44,834 nt of DNA from Akkermansia sp. (GTDB taxonomy: Bacteria; Verrucomicrobiota; Verrucomicrobiia; Verrucomicrobiales; Akkermansiaceae), in contig JAFQDN010000044.1 in NCBI GenBank assembly GCA_017415995.1, positions 1 to 44,834 on the forward strand, given 5' to 3'. Positions 16,396-24,171 of the stretch are shown here, piece after piece. The position numbers and the translations under genes were made by a program. Position 1 is the stretch's first letter; each line of letters begins with the position of its first letter. The notes under the pieces are model-generated. The model was not told the DNA's origin, searched no databases, and saw only the letters and a list, made by a program, of their open reading frames with translations.

Positions 16396-16432
16396 GCCGC
16401 GTTGCTCCCACCGGGCAACGCGGCTGTTTTTT
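16396..16432 (+). terminator. Terminator after the galK-symporter operon
   Basis: A 10-bp perfect stem GCCGCGTTGC/GCAACGCGGC with a 9-base loop is followed by TGTTTTTT. Confidence 0.9.
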
Positions 16433-16450
16433 GCCCGACGGGAATAGGAT

Positions 16451-16479
16451 TTGCCATTCAGCAGAAAATATGATAGAGT
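16451..16479 (+). promoter_or_regulatory. Candidate promoter for the 232-residue membrane protein
   Basis: TTGCCA (16451-16456), a 17-base spacer and TAGAGT (16474-16479). The ATG at 16486 follows after 6 bases, which implies a leaderless mRNA. Confidence 0.35.
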
Positions 16480-16485
16480 GAGCTC

Positions 16486-17184
16486 ATGCAAGTTCATGCC
16501 ACCACCACTCAAGCAGAATTGGAGGCCATAGCCAAGCGCGAAGCCCGCACCATGTACCTGGATATTCTGCAGCTGAGATTGCGCTCTCAGCTTGTCATCA
16601 TTTTTCTGTGCCTGTTTAATCCGCCCGCCATCTTCGGTTTCTTCATGATAGGGGCGGTTCTGACGGCCATATTTGCCTGTTGTGTAGCTTGGGCATATAT
16701 AAATGGCGAGGCGGAAATCCTCCACACCGCGCTTATGTGGTGGTACATATGGGCAGCAACGGTATACCTGCTGAACTTTTCCATTCGAGCCATCTTCTGC
16801 CGCAAAGTAGCACGCCAACTCGCAAGCTATAAACCGGCGGATGATGCTACGGACGATGCCGAGGCTGTTACGGCACCGAAATCCCACCCTCTGATTTGGG
16901 AAAAGGATGAGGAAAACGAACACTGGCAAACATTGGTGCTCTTCCATGCTCCCAAACGTGGCTTATACGCCCTGGAGCTTACTATTGAGAACTATGACGG
17001 CTCCATTGAATCATGCCCTAACTGCGCCTGCGCTTCCGCCATGGAGGAGATTATCGGCGACCGCTCCCGGTTCCTCGCGCTTTATCGTTTAGAGGCCGGG
17101 AACCATTGGATGCCCCTTTCCCTTACCAATGCCAACGGCAATCACGGGCCGGAGGCCGCCCTGACGCAGATTAACAGCATATAA
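16486..17184 (+). CDS. Membrane protein of unknown function
   Basis: This is a 232-residue protein that I do not recognise. After a charged N-terminus it has two or three hydrophobic segments: about 35-70 (IIFLCLFNPPAIFGFFMIG and the following CCVAWAY) and about 85-104. A soluble C-terminal domain of about 120 residues follows, with beta-like strands (WQTLVLFHAPKRGLYALELTI) and two close Cys in CPNCAC. The N-terminal helix-pair plus soluble tail suggests a membrane-anchored sensor or scaffold, but no motif decides it. It stands alone: a terminator precedes it and serS has its own promoter. Confidence 0.75.
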   Translation: MQVHATTTQAELEAIAKREARTMYLDILQLRLRSQLVIIFLCLFNPPAIFGFFMIGAVLTAIFACCVAWAYINGEAEILHTALMWWYIWAATVYLLNFSIRAIFCRKVARQLASYKPADDATDDAEAVTAPKSHPLIWEKDEENEHWQTLVLFHAPKRGLYALELTIENYDGSIESCPNCACASAMEEIIGDRSRFLALYRLEAGNHWMPLSLTNANGNHGPEAALTQINSI

Positions 17185-17315
17185 AAGGCCAAATTTTGCC
17201 CAAAATCCGACGTATGCTCACCCCGAGCAACATTCTTATTTACATACTTGAAGCAGTCTGCCACCAAACCACGGACAACTTCCGTAGAAAAAAGCCCATA
17301 AGGCGCACTTTCCGC

Positions 17316-17343
17316 TTGAATATATAGCGCGAGGGTGTAGAAT
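17316..17343 (+). promoter_or_regulatory. Candidate promoter for serS
   Basis: TTGAAT (17316-17321), a 16-base spacer and TAGAAT (17338-17343), 9 bases before the ATG at 17353. No T-box or other leader structure is present. Confidence 0.5.
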
Positions 17344-17352
17344 AGTGGTGTT

Positions 17353-18642
17353 ATGCTAGATATCCGAGTTGTCAGGGAAAATCCTGAGTATGTGAAAGAG
17401 CGTGTACGCCTGCGTGGCGGAGACCACTGGATGCTTGTAGATAAGGTGCTTGAGTGTGATGTAAAGCGCCGCAATGCCGAAACGGAAAAGCAGGCCTTGT
17501 CATCCGAGCGTAACAGCACGTCCAAGCAGATTGGCCTCATGGTGAAAGAAGGGCGCCGCGAAGAGGCGGAAGCCCTCAAAAAGCGCATGGGCGAGGTGGG
17601 TGAGCGCATTAAAGAGCTGGATGCCGTAGCAACAACAGCTGCCGAAGAACAGGAGAGTCTGCTGCTGAACATCCCGAACATGCCGCATGACGGAGCTCCC
17701 GTAGGTGCAGACGAGTCCGCAAACCCTGAGCTGCGCGTGTGGGGCACCAAACCGGAAATAGCAGACCCCAAAGACCACGTGCAAATTGCGACTGCATGCG
17801 GACTGCTTAATTTTGAAGATGCAACGCGTATTTCCGGTTCCGGTTTCATCGTATACCGCGGGCTTGGTGCCCGTTTGGAGCGAGCGCTCATCAACTTCCT
17901 GCTGGATACTCAAACACAGGAAAACGGCTACCAGGAAGTAGGCGTACCCTTTATCGTGAAGCGTGAGTGCATGTACGGCACGGGGCAGTTACCCAAGTTT
18001 GAGGAGGACATGTACGGCATAGAGGGCAACAGCATGTTCCTTGTCCCCACGGCTGAGGTACCCGTCACCAACCTGTGCCGCGACCAGATTTTGCGAGAGG
18101 CTGATTTGCCGGTTAAGATGACGGCATACACCCCCTGCTTCCGCCGTGAGGCCGGCTCTGCCGGGCGAGAGAACAAGGGCATGATTCGCGTACACCAATT
18201 TGACAAGGTGGAGCTGGTAGAGATTTGCCGCCCCGAGGATGGTTTTGCTGAGCTGGAGAAGCTGACAAGCCACGCAGAGAGCATTCTGCAAAAGCTGGGG
18301 CTGCACTATCGCGTGATTGAGCTGTGCACGGGAGATGTAGGATTCTCCTCTGCCAAGACCTACGACATTGAGGTATGGGCACCGGGACAGGGCAAGTACC
18401 TGGAGGTATCCAGCTGCTCCTGCTTTACGGATTACCAAGCACGCCGCATGAAGCTGCGCTACAAGGATGCCGAGGGCAAGATGCGTGTGCCGTACACCCT
18501 CAACGGCTCCGGGACGGCTCTGCCGCGATTGTATGTAGCCTTGCTGGAGCAATGCCAGCAGCCGGACGGCTCCGTACGCATTCCCGAGGCACTTGTGCCG
18601 TACTTCGGGGCATGCAGCATTGAACCTATTTCCAAATCATAA
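17353..18642 (+). CDS. serS: Seryl-tRNA synthetase
   Basis: This is a 429-residue class II aminoacyl-tRNA synthetase that charges tRNA-Ser. It has the N-terminal MLDIRVVRENPEYVKER and a long coiled-coil arm (about 30-105), then the catalytic domain. Class II motif 2 is visible as TPCFRREAGSAGRENKGMIR and motif 3 as NGSGTALPR followed by LYVALLEQCQ. VSSCSCFTDYQARRM is the serine-site region. Length is normal. It is followed by a GC hairpin (CGGCACC/GGGTGCCG near 18655-18680) without a T-run. Confidence 0.96.
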   Translation: MLDIRVVRENPEYVKERVRLRGGDHWMLVDKVLECDVKRRNAETEKQALSSERNSTSKQIGLMVKEGRREEAEALKKRMGEVGERIKELDAVATTAAEEQESLLLNIPNMPHDGAPVGADESANPELRVWGTKPEIADPKDHVQIATACGLLNFEDATRISGSGFIVYRGLGARLERALINFLLDTQTQENGYQEVGVPFIVKRECMYGTGQLPKFEEDMYGIEGNSMFLVPTAEVPVTNLCRDQILREADLPVKMTAYTPCFRREAGSAGRENKGMIRVHQFDKVELVEICRPEDGFAELEKLTSHAESILQKLGLHYRVIELCTGDVGFSSAKTYDIEVWAPGQGKYLEVSSCSCFTDYQARRMKLRYKDAEGKMRVPYTLNGSGTALPRLYVALLEQCQQPDGSVRIPEALVPYFGACSIEPISKS

Positions 18643-18734
18643 ACAACAGACACGGCGGCACCTGACACCAACCGGGTGCCGCTGCTCGCTATTTCCGCCA
18701 CACGATAACCACCATTTAACCGAGAATCCGCGAT

Positions 18735-19454
18735 ATGAGTGAAATGATTGTAGCCATGGGGCCCATGTTCTGGCTCATGATGTTCTTTGCCGTACTGGCA
18801 CTTGCCGTTGTTGCAGAACGTTTATTCTATTTTCACAGAGTCAACATCAACTCCGGGGATTTCTTGCGGGGGTTGTCGGCGTTGATGCGTAGCGGGCAAT
18901 ATAATGAAGCCTTGCATGAGGTACGCAACTTGCCCGGGCCGATGGCGCGCGTGGTGGAAGCCGTGCTGAGCCGTCCTAAACTGGAGCGCAGCGAGCTACG
19001 CGACATAGCCATGGAAGCGGCCTCAATAGAGGTGTACCGCGTTGAACGCTATGTGCGCATTCTGCTGGTATGTGCCACCGTGCTGCCGCTACTGGGTATT
19101 TTGGGCACAATATTGGCCATGGTAGCGTTTTACGAGCAACCGGGCATCATCTCCGGTTCCGTAGCCATGCCGCAGATTGCGGAGGCCATCAAGCGGGCAT
19201 TGTTGTTATCCGCCGCCGGTATAGCCATTGCCATTCCCTGTTACTTATTCTACATGTACCTTGCCTCCCGAGCCCGCAAAATCATTAACAACATTGAACG
19301 AGCCGGGCTGGAAAGTGTACACATTATCTGCGACGCCCGTGCTCTGGCGGAGGAAGATGCCCGCAAGCAACAGGCACAAAGTAAAAAGACCTGCCGTAGC
19401 GGTGCGTGCAGCATAACGCAAACAGAGGCCGAAGAAACTGAAGAAAAAGCCTGA
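18735..19454 (+). CDS. exbB: ExbB/TolQ/MotA-family proton-channel protein
   Basis: This is a 239-residue inner-membrane protein with helices at about 8-28, 113-135 and 155-180. It shows the family pattern LLVCATVLPLLGILGTILAMV and IAEAIKRALLLSAAGIAIAIP, the conserved Thr/Gly-rich pore helices of ExbB and TolQ. These proteins form the pentameric stator that uses the proton motive force to drive TonB, TolA or related effectors. The C-terminus is a charged, Cys-containing tail (CRSGACSI). It is the first gene of a tight set with exbD-like, a Pro-rich membrane protein and a zinc-ribbon protein, so they likely work as one complex. Confidence 0.88.
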   Translation: MSEMIVAMGPMFWLMMFFAVLALAVVAERLFYFHRVNINSGDFLRGLSALMRSGQYNEALHEVRNLPGPMARVVEAVLSRPKLERSELRDIAMEAASIEVYRVERYVRILLVCATVLPLLGILGTILAMVAFYEQPGIISGSVAMPQIAEAIKRALLLSAAGIAIAIPCYLFYMYLASRARKIINNIERAGLESVHIICDARALAEEDARKQQAQSKKTCRSGACSITQTEAEETEEKA

Positions 19455-19473
19455 TTCCGGAAACTCATTCACC

Positions 19474-19911
19474 ATGCGCAGAGTCCGTTCCACCCTAGGT
19501 TCCCCGGGATACCCCATTCTGATAGCAGCAGGGGTAAACCTATTCCTGCTCCTGTGCTTCTGTGTTTGGCTGCAAGTGCATAGAATGCCAAGATTCGGGG
19601 TCAATGTATACCCGGAGGCCTCCCATTTTGTCATGGAATCCTACAACCGAGACAATTTGCACGTGGTCACCATCACCGCCGGTGAAACACCTCGAGTATA
19701 CGCCGAGGGCGTGGAAATTACCGGAGGTATGAAAGGATTGCCGGCACAACTGGACACTTGGGCAAAAGGGATGAGCACTCGGCCATCCAACATGACGATT
19801 ATTTTGGAGTGTGACCCCGCAGCATCTGCCGGGGTACTGCAAAAGGCTATTGATTTGGTATTGCAACGCAAGTTTACCTGCTCCGTTGCCGGCAGACCTG
19901 CTATTGAATGA
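19474..19911 (+). CDS. ExbD/TolR-like protein with Asn at the membrane Asp site
   Basis: This is a 145-residue protein with one N-terminal membrane helix (about 14-35) and a periplasmic domain of ExbD/TolR type. The latter includes RVYAEGVEI, a glycine-rich turn and ALNV-like C-terminal spacing ending AGVLQKAIDLVLQRKFTCSV. ExbD and TolR carry an essential Asp in the helix (E. coli ExbD D25, TolR D23, in a P-x-[IL]-D-V-x-L pattern). Here the equivalent stretch reads IAAGVNLFLLL, with N22 at the Asp position and no other acidic residue in the helix. Proton coupling as in the model proteins is therefore doubtful. It follows the exbB gene by 19 bases and overlaps the next gene by 4. Confidence 0.8.
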   Translation: MRRVRSTLGSPGYPILIAAGVNLFLLLCFCVWLQVHRMPRFGVNVYPEASHFVMESYNRDNLHVVTITAGETPRVYAEGVEITGGMKGLPAQLDTWAKGMSTRPSNMTIILECDPAASAGVLQKAIDLVLQRKFTCSVAGRPAIE

Positions 19912-20387
19912 ATAAAATGGAAAAAGAGGAACACAGCTTGCTCTACCATGCCATGCACTCGCGTCCTATGGCGGGGTGCTTGCCTCTCTTTTTTCTGTTA
20001 GCAGCTATAGCAGTGGGCTCCGCGCTTTTGTTTGTAAAGGTGGAGATGCCGCGCGGAGTGCGCCCGGAAGGGCTGGGCAAAGCGATGTTCATTAATGATG
20101 CTACAACAGCCACGCGCTTAAAGTTACGCAGTCCCCTGCCCCTCATTTTGCCGACTTATGTGGACCCGACAAGACGAGAAACCGCCGCCGGTCAAACTCT
20201 GCCCCGCAAGGCAGAGCCAAAACTGCAACCGCCGCCTCCATCTCGCATTTTTTCACCGCATCCCACATCTATGATTTTGGATGAGGAGGCCTTGCTGAAG
20301 CTTCCGGAACCTGCGCAGCCGGAGTCCGGTGAGCAAGCCCCATCCCCCACCCGGGAGAATGATAGAGAGGAGAGCCCCTCTGTATGA
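19908..20387 (+). CDS. Single-helix, proline-rich membrane protein (TonB-like position)
   Basis: This is a 159-residue protein that overlaps the previous stop by ATGA. It has one membrane helix near residues 23-43 (LPLFFLLAAIAVGSALLFV) followed by a periplasmic Pro-rich region (LPLILPTYVDP, KLQPPPPSRI, repeated PEP). The arrangement and operon position suggest a TonB- or TolA-like partner of the ExbB/ExbD pair. No TonB C-terminal domain (about 90 residues) was seen, so this is inference only. It overlaps the following gene by 4 bases, which points to coupled translation. Confidence 0.7.
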   Translation: MNKMEKEEHSLLYHAMHSRPMAGCLPLFFLLAAIAVGSALLFVKVEMPRGVRPEGLGKAMFINDATTATRLKLRSPLPLILPTYVDPTRRETAAGQTLPRKAEPKLQPPPPSRIFSPHPTSMILDEEALLKLPEPAQPESGEQAPSPTRENDREESPSV

Positions 20388-20611
20388 CCGGCATCATAGC
20401 AAGTGCCCTCACTCCGCATAGTTTTTTTGAAGCGTTGGTGTATACCGGCTTGATTTTGCTGCTGTGCGTGATTGTTCCCGTGCAAATTGCAGCTAAGGTA
20501 CGCAGACTCCGCCGTGCCAACACACGCCTGACCTGCCGCATTTGCGGTTACCGTTTTATACGTAATAACCCGGAGGGAACCTGCCCCCACTGCGCTGCCC
20601 GCAATAAATAA
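20384..20611 (+). CDS. Small membrane protein with C-terminal zinc ribbon
   Basis: This is a 75-residue protein. A membrane helix (about 13-36, including LVYTGLILLLCVIVPVQI) is followed by a basic stretch and a rubredoxin-like zinc ribbon, CRICGYRF...CPHCAARNK (two CxxC knuckles). Its start overlaps the previous gene by 4 bases, making it the last gene of the exbB operon. It might act as a metal-dependent assembly or regulatory subunit; no function is established. A 7-bp hairpin (CGGTTCA/TGAACCG, 20621-20640) follows its stop. Confidence 0.75.
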   Translation: MTGIIASALTPHSFFEALVYTGLILLLCVIVPVQIAAKVRRLRRANTRLTCRICGYRFIRNNPEGTCPHCAARNK

Positions 20612-20698
20612 TCACAGCCTCGGTTCAAATCAATGAACCGGCGCATGCGCATCCACCGTATAAGCCTATCGGCACTTTTAATAAGCTTCCCTTTACAC

Positions 20699-20735
20699 AA
20701 AAAGCCTGCACCCCGTGTAAGGATGCAGGCTTTTT
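20699..20735. terminator. Bidirectional terminator between the exbB operon and rpsD
   Basis: AAAAAGCCTGCA (20699-20710) pairs with TGCAGGCTTTTT (20724-20735), giving a stem with a T-run in both directions. It fits the two convergent operons. Confidence 0.88.
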
Positions 20736-20758
20736 GCGTATAACTGTAATCAGCTTTA

Positions 20759-21370
20759 TTAGCGGGAGTAGAACTCCACGATGAGCTGTACGTTGACGAT
20801 GGGAGCAATCTCCTCCTGAGAGGGAATGCGAACCAGCTTAGCGGAAAGCTTAGCGGCGTCAACCTCAAGCCAATCAGGCGTTACAGCGCTGGCGGACAGC
20901 TCCAGGAAACGGTTTACGAGGGCCTGGGAGCGAGCCTTGGCAGCAACGGCGATAACATCACCGGGCTTGCAGCTGTAGGAAGCGATGTTCACCTTCTTGC
21001 CATTCACGGTGATGTGACCGTGGGACACCATCTGGCGTGCAGCAGCACGGGTGTTGGCAAAGTTGAGGCGATAAACGAGGTTATCCAGACGGAGCTCCAG
21101 CAGCTGAAGGAGAATCTCGCCCGTCACGCCGGAACGGCGGGAAGCCTCTTCATAATACTTGCGGAACTGACCTTCGAGCACGCCGTACATGAAGCGGAGC
21201 TTCTGCTTCTCAGCGAGCATGATGCCGTAGTCGGACTTCTTCTTGCGGCCGGCGCGTGCGCCATGCTGACCCGGAGGGAAAGGACGGCGGGCAAATGCCT
21301 TGCTGGCACCGAAGAGCTCAACACCGAAACGACGGCTGATCTTGGCGGTAGGACCTGTATAACGAGCCAT
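20759..21370 (-). CDS. rpsD: 30S ribosomal protein S4
   Basis: This is a 203-residue protein that binds 16S rRNA early in small-subunit assembly. It has the family start ARYTGPTAKISRRFG and the S4 RNA-binding domain (LRLDNLVYRLNFA, RQMVSHGHITVNGK). The Zn-binding Cys of some S4 proteins are absent near the N-terminus, so this is the zinc-free form. It is the last gene of the rpsM-rpsK-rpsD set; in many bacteria rpoA and rplQ follow S4, but here a terminator does. Confidence 0.97.
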   Translation of the reverse strand: MARYTGPTAKISRRFGVELFGASKAFARRPFPPGQHGARAGRKKKSDYGIMLAEKQKLRFMYGVLEGQFRKYYEEASRRSGVTGEILLQLLELRLDNLVYRLNFANTRAAARQMVSHGHITVNGKKVNIASYSCKPGDVIAVAAKARSQALVNRFLELSASAVTPDWLEVDAAKLSAKLVRIPSQEEIAPIVNVQLIVEFYSR

Positions 21371-21409
21371 AATCTTGTGTAATCTATCTTCTTGGTTATT
21401 AAACTGCTA

Positions 21410-21931
21410 TTAGGCGCGACGAGCCTTGGGAGGACGGCAGCCGTTGTGGGGAATCGGAGTTACGTCAGCAATGGAGCTGATCTCCAGACCCATGGTCTGA
21501 ACGGCACGAACAGCGGACTCACGACCGGAACCCGGTCCCTTCACGCGAACCTCGACCTCCTTGAGGCCGTGACCCATAGCCTGACGGCAAGCGTCCTGGC
21601 AAACAACCTGACCGGCATATGCGGTGCTCTTGCGGCTGCCCTTGAAGTTGAGCTTGCCTGCGGAGGACCAACCGATAACGTTGCCCTTGAGATCCGTTAC
21701 GCTGACAACGGTGTTGTTGAAAGTGGAGGAGATGTGAACGATACCGGTGGTAACATTCTTGCTGCCCTTGGCCTTGAGGATCTTAACCTTGTCGTCATCG
21801 TCCACGAGACCGAGCTCGGCAAAGATGTCACGACGAGCCTCAGGCTTCTTGGTTTCGGCGGGAGCGGGAGCCTCTGTAGCGGGAGCCACTACCTCTTTTA
21901 CTTCTTCCTGCTGGATGGTTTCTTCAGCCAT
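21410..21931 (-). CDS. rpsK: 30S ribosomal protein S11 with N-terminal extension
   Basis: This is a 173-residue protein. The S11 core begins near residue 58 ([20 protein letters not shown]) and includes [20 protein letters not shown] and the C-terminal [15 protein letters not shown]. The core matches the usual 125-130 residue protein. The first 55 residues are an acidic, Pro/Ala-rich extension ([32 protein letters not shown]). No other ATG lies between the first codon and the core. Its role is unknown. S11 sits on the 30S platform near the Shine-Dalgarno/anti-Shine-Dalgarno site, which makes an extension notable in a genome where Shine-Dalgarno sequences are rare (inference). Confidence 0.95.
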   Translation of the reverse strand: MAEETIQQEEVKEVVAPATEAPAPAETKKPEARRDIFAELGLVDDDDKVKILKAKGSKNVTTGIVHISSTFNNTVVSVTDLKGNVIGWSSAGKLNFKGSRKSTAYAGQVVCQDACRQAMGHGLKEVEVRVKGPGSGRESAVRAVQTMGLEISSIADVTPIPHNGCRPPKARRA

Positions 21932-21956
21932 TTTCAGTATCTTCTATGTAAAGGGG

Positions 21957-22328
21957 TTATTTCTTGTTGGCGCCGACAGTCTTCTTGCGGCCCTTGCGGG
22001 TACGGGCATTGGTGCGAGTACGCTGACCACGAACGGGCAGACCCTTGCGGTGGCGGATGCCACGCAGGCAGTTGATGCTGGTCAGACGCTTGAGCGCCAT
22101 CTGCTTCTCACGGCGGAGGTCACCCTCGATGAGGATGTTATTGCTGGTGATAGCCTGAACAATCTTGGTCAGCTGAGCGTCGGAGAGAGTGCCTGTGCGG
22201 AGGTCCGGAGAAATACCGGCCTGCTCAAGCACCTTCTTGGCGGTGGAGGGGCCGATGCCGTAAATGTAGCACAGGGAGGCCTCTACGCGCTTCTCATTGG
22301 GTATTTCGATACCGAAAAGACGAGCCAT
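21957..22328 (-). CDS. rpsM: 30S ribosomal protein S13
   Basis: This is a 123-residue 30S head protein that contacts the 50S subunit and P-site tRNA. It begins MARLFGIEIPNEKRVEAS and has the GIGPSTAKKVL helix-hairpin-helix and a basic tail (HRKGLPVRGQRTRTNARTRK). It is the first gene of the S13-S11-S4 set, with its own promoter 70-95 bases upstream. Gaps of 25 and 39 bases separate the three genes. Confidence 0.97.
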   Translation of the reverse strand: MARLFGIEIPNEKRVEASLCYIYGIGPSTAKKVLEQAGISPDLRTGTLSDAQLTKIVQAITSNNILIEGDLRREKQMALKRLTSINCLRGIRHRKGLPVRGQRTRTNARTRKGRKKTVGANKK

Positions 22329-22395
22329 AATGGTGTGTGTGTGTTATTACTTGTTTCTGCGTACCGCTACACAGCGGCACTGTTGCGTGCCGCAA

Positions 22396-22423
22396 ACTAT
22401 ACGCCTTTTTTTACAATATGCAA
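22396..22423 (-). promoter_or_regulatory. Candidate promoter for rpsM-rpsK-rpsD
   Basis: On the minus strand, TTGCAT (22423-22418), a 16-base spacer and TATAGT (22401-22396). It lies ahead of a leader of about 60 bases. Confidence 0.6.
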
Positions 22424-22468
22424 GCAAAATCTCGCATATTTTTACATCTTTGGATAATTTTGGGATTT

Positions 22469-23842
22469 TTACAAGTCATCCGGAAGCTCTGCATAAGGGG
22501 AATCGTCCGGCAATTCAGCCTCTTCCTCAGCCTCGGAGTCCGCAGCGGGAGCGTCCTCCTCCGGAAGCGCCACCGGTAAATCAGCGGGAGATTCAGCAGA
22601 TTGAAGGGAACGCAGGGCGGACTCCGCCGGGGCATAGCCTTGCTTGGCAGCTTTCTCATACCATTGCTGAGCTTGCTGCAAATCCGCCTCAACGAAATAA
22701 GCTTTATGCAGGCACCATGCGAGATTATACTGAGCCTCAGCATCCCCCAATACGGCAGCCTGATAAAAGCAGGCTACAGCTTTGGCGGGATCTGCCGCAA
22801 GCCCGGAACCATCACGATAACAAAATGCAAGCGACCGCAATGCAGCGGGGTGCTGTTGCAGTGCAGCTTTCTGAAGCCACTCAACAGCAGCAGCATGATT
22901 AACCGGAGTACCACACCCGCTGAGATAGCAGACAGCGAGGTCATATTGTGGTGCGGCAGCACCTTGCCGGGCTGCAAGGGTAAGCCAATGAAAAGCCTTG
23001 GCCTCGTCCGCCGGGGAACACTCACGGTAGCACCATGCGAGGCGAAACTGAGCCTCGGCATCGCCTCGCTCGGCCGCAACGGTGTACCATTTGATGGCAG
23101 TAGAGATAGACTCCGGAACGCCCATCCCCTTATAGTAGCAAGTGGCCAGCTCTGAATGAGCAGTAGGCACACCGAGTTCCGCAGCACGAGTCAACCACTG
23201 CGTATAGGCATTGAGATATTGAGGGGATTGAGCCGGCGTGGCTTGCTGCGCCAGATTATAGTAACAGCGAGCGCAAGCGTACGTTTGCTCAGGAGTCAGG
23301 GACTCGGCACGCGTATAAAAGGAGGCAGCCTCCGCGTAATCAGCGGATGCGTACAGTTTGTCCGCAACATAGGGCACTGCCGAAGAATCTCCCTGCTTTT
23401 CCGCAGCCAAACACCAATGCACAGCAGCTGCCACATCCGCAGACGTACCGATACCTCCGGCATAGCAAACGGCAAGCTTGGCATAGGCAGGAACATGACC
23501 TGCCGTGGCTAACTCCGACAAGCGAGTATACCCTGCCACGGCATCCCCGGAGTTCAAACTCGCAACGGCTTCCGTGTAACGCGCATGGGGAGTTTGAGGC
23601 GAAGCACCGAAGAAATAAACAGCACATGCGATAAGCCCGCCGCCCAATGCGGCACAGACAAGCAGCTTACCGAAATGAGCGGCGCGCGGTTTTCTCCTAC
23701 CATGAGCAGCGCGCTCCGCCGGAATATCCTCAAACAGCAATGCTCTCTCATCGCAATCGGCATCTGACACCGCTTCCGGAGGCAGAGGCCGCACGGGCAA
23801 CTCACGCGCATGCTCCGATGTTGGGCGACTATATTCCGACAT
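22469..23842 (-). CDS. Membrane-anchored Sel1-repeat protein
   Basis: This is a 457-residue protein. A cytoplasmic N-terminus (about 60 residues) is followed by one membrane helix (KLLVCAALGGGLIACAVYFF) and an extracytoplasmic array of about eight Sel1-like (TPR-type) repeats. Repeats show A.LA.CY...G.G and A..W...AA..G.A. A Cys-Tyr pair recurs at the same place in most repeats (AVCY, ARCY, ATCY, AWCY, AVCY, AFCY). The end is acidic, with PAADSEAEEEAELPDD. Such repeats mediate protein-protein contacts. ATG 23842 is preferred over an in-frame TTG at 23851. Only 14 bases separate it from the small membrane protein gene ahead, so they are likely co-transcribed. Confidence 0.85.
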   Translation of the reverse strand: MSEYSRPTSEHARELPVRPLPPEAVSDADCDERALLFEDIPAERAAHGRRKPRAAHFGKLLVCAALGGGLIACAVYFFGASPQTPHARYTEAVASLNSGDAVAGYTRLSELATAGHVPAYAKLAVCYAGGIGTSADVAAAVHWCLAAEKQGDSSAVPYVADKLYASADYAEAASFYTRAESLTPEQTYACARCYYNLAQQATPAQSPQYLNAYTQWLTRAAELGVPTAHSELATCYYKGMGVPESISTAIKWYTVAAERGDAEAQFRLAWCYRECSPADEAKAFHWLTLAARQGAAAPQYDLAVCYLSGCGTPVNHAAAVEWLQKAALQQHPAALRSLAFCYRDGSGLAADPAKAVACFYQAAVLGDAEAQYNLAWCLHKAYFVEADLQQAQQWYEKAAKQGYAPAESALRSLQSAESPADLPVALPEEDAPAADSEAEEEAELPDDSPYAELPDDL

Positions 23843-23856
23843 TGTGCTCAAAAAAA

Positions 23857-24123
23857 TCAGGCGATTTGAGTCTGGAGGTTATAGTCCTCAAAGTCGCACG
23901 GAGACTCTACCAAGGGAGTGGTCTCTTCCAACTCTGCCGGACGATAAAAAAGCACGGTTTCCTCCGGATCCAACGGCATGATATCCTCAGACGAGGCGGG
24001 GACATCTCCCATCATCATCACTCCGTAACAAAGAAACGATAACATGGCAACCGCCAACAACGCAACCATGCCATACACGGTACGCTCTGCCTTTATGTTT
24101 TTCTCGCTCTTATCAGTTATCAT
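23857..24123 (-). CDS. Small single-helix membrane protein, function unknown
   Basis: This is an 88-residue protein. A charged N-terminus is followed by one membrane helix (YGMVALLAVAMLSFLCYGVMM) and an acidic C-terminal tail of about 45 residues (SSEDIMPLDPEE, ESPCDFEDY). Family not recognised. It is the first gene of a pair with the Sel1-repeat protein, and both span the membrane once, so a common complex is plausible. A strong promoter ends 12 bases before its ATG. Confidence 0.7.
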   Translation of the reverse strand: MITDKSEKNIKAERTVYGMVALLAVAMLSFLCYGVMMMGDVPASSEDIMPLDPEETVLFYRPAELEETTPLVESPCDFEDYNLQTQIA

Positions 24124-24135
24124 CTCGTTGGCTTG

Positions 24136-24163
24136 AGTATAACGTATTCGTATTATTTTGCAA
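24136..24163 (-). promoter_or_regulatory. Candidate promoter for the 88-residue protein and Sel1-repeat gene
   Basis: On the minus strand, TTGCAA (24163-24158), a 16-base spacer and TATACT (24141-24136). ATG begins at 24123. Confidence 0.6.
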
Positions 24164-24171
24164 GAGCAAAA

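Noticed and set aside
20621..20640. GGTTCAAATC sequence as the T-arm of a tRNA
   Set aside because: It is only a 7-bp hairpin; no acceptor, D or anticodon arms can be drawn around it.
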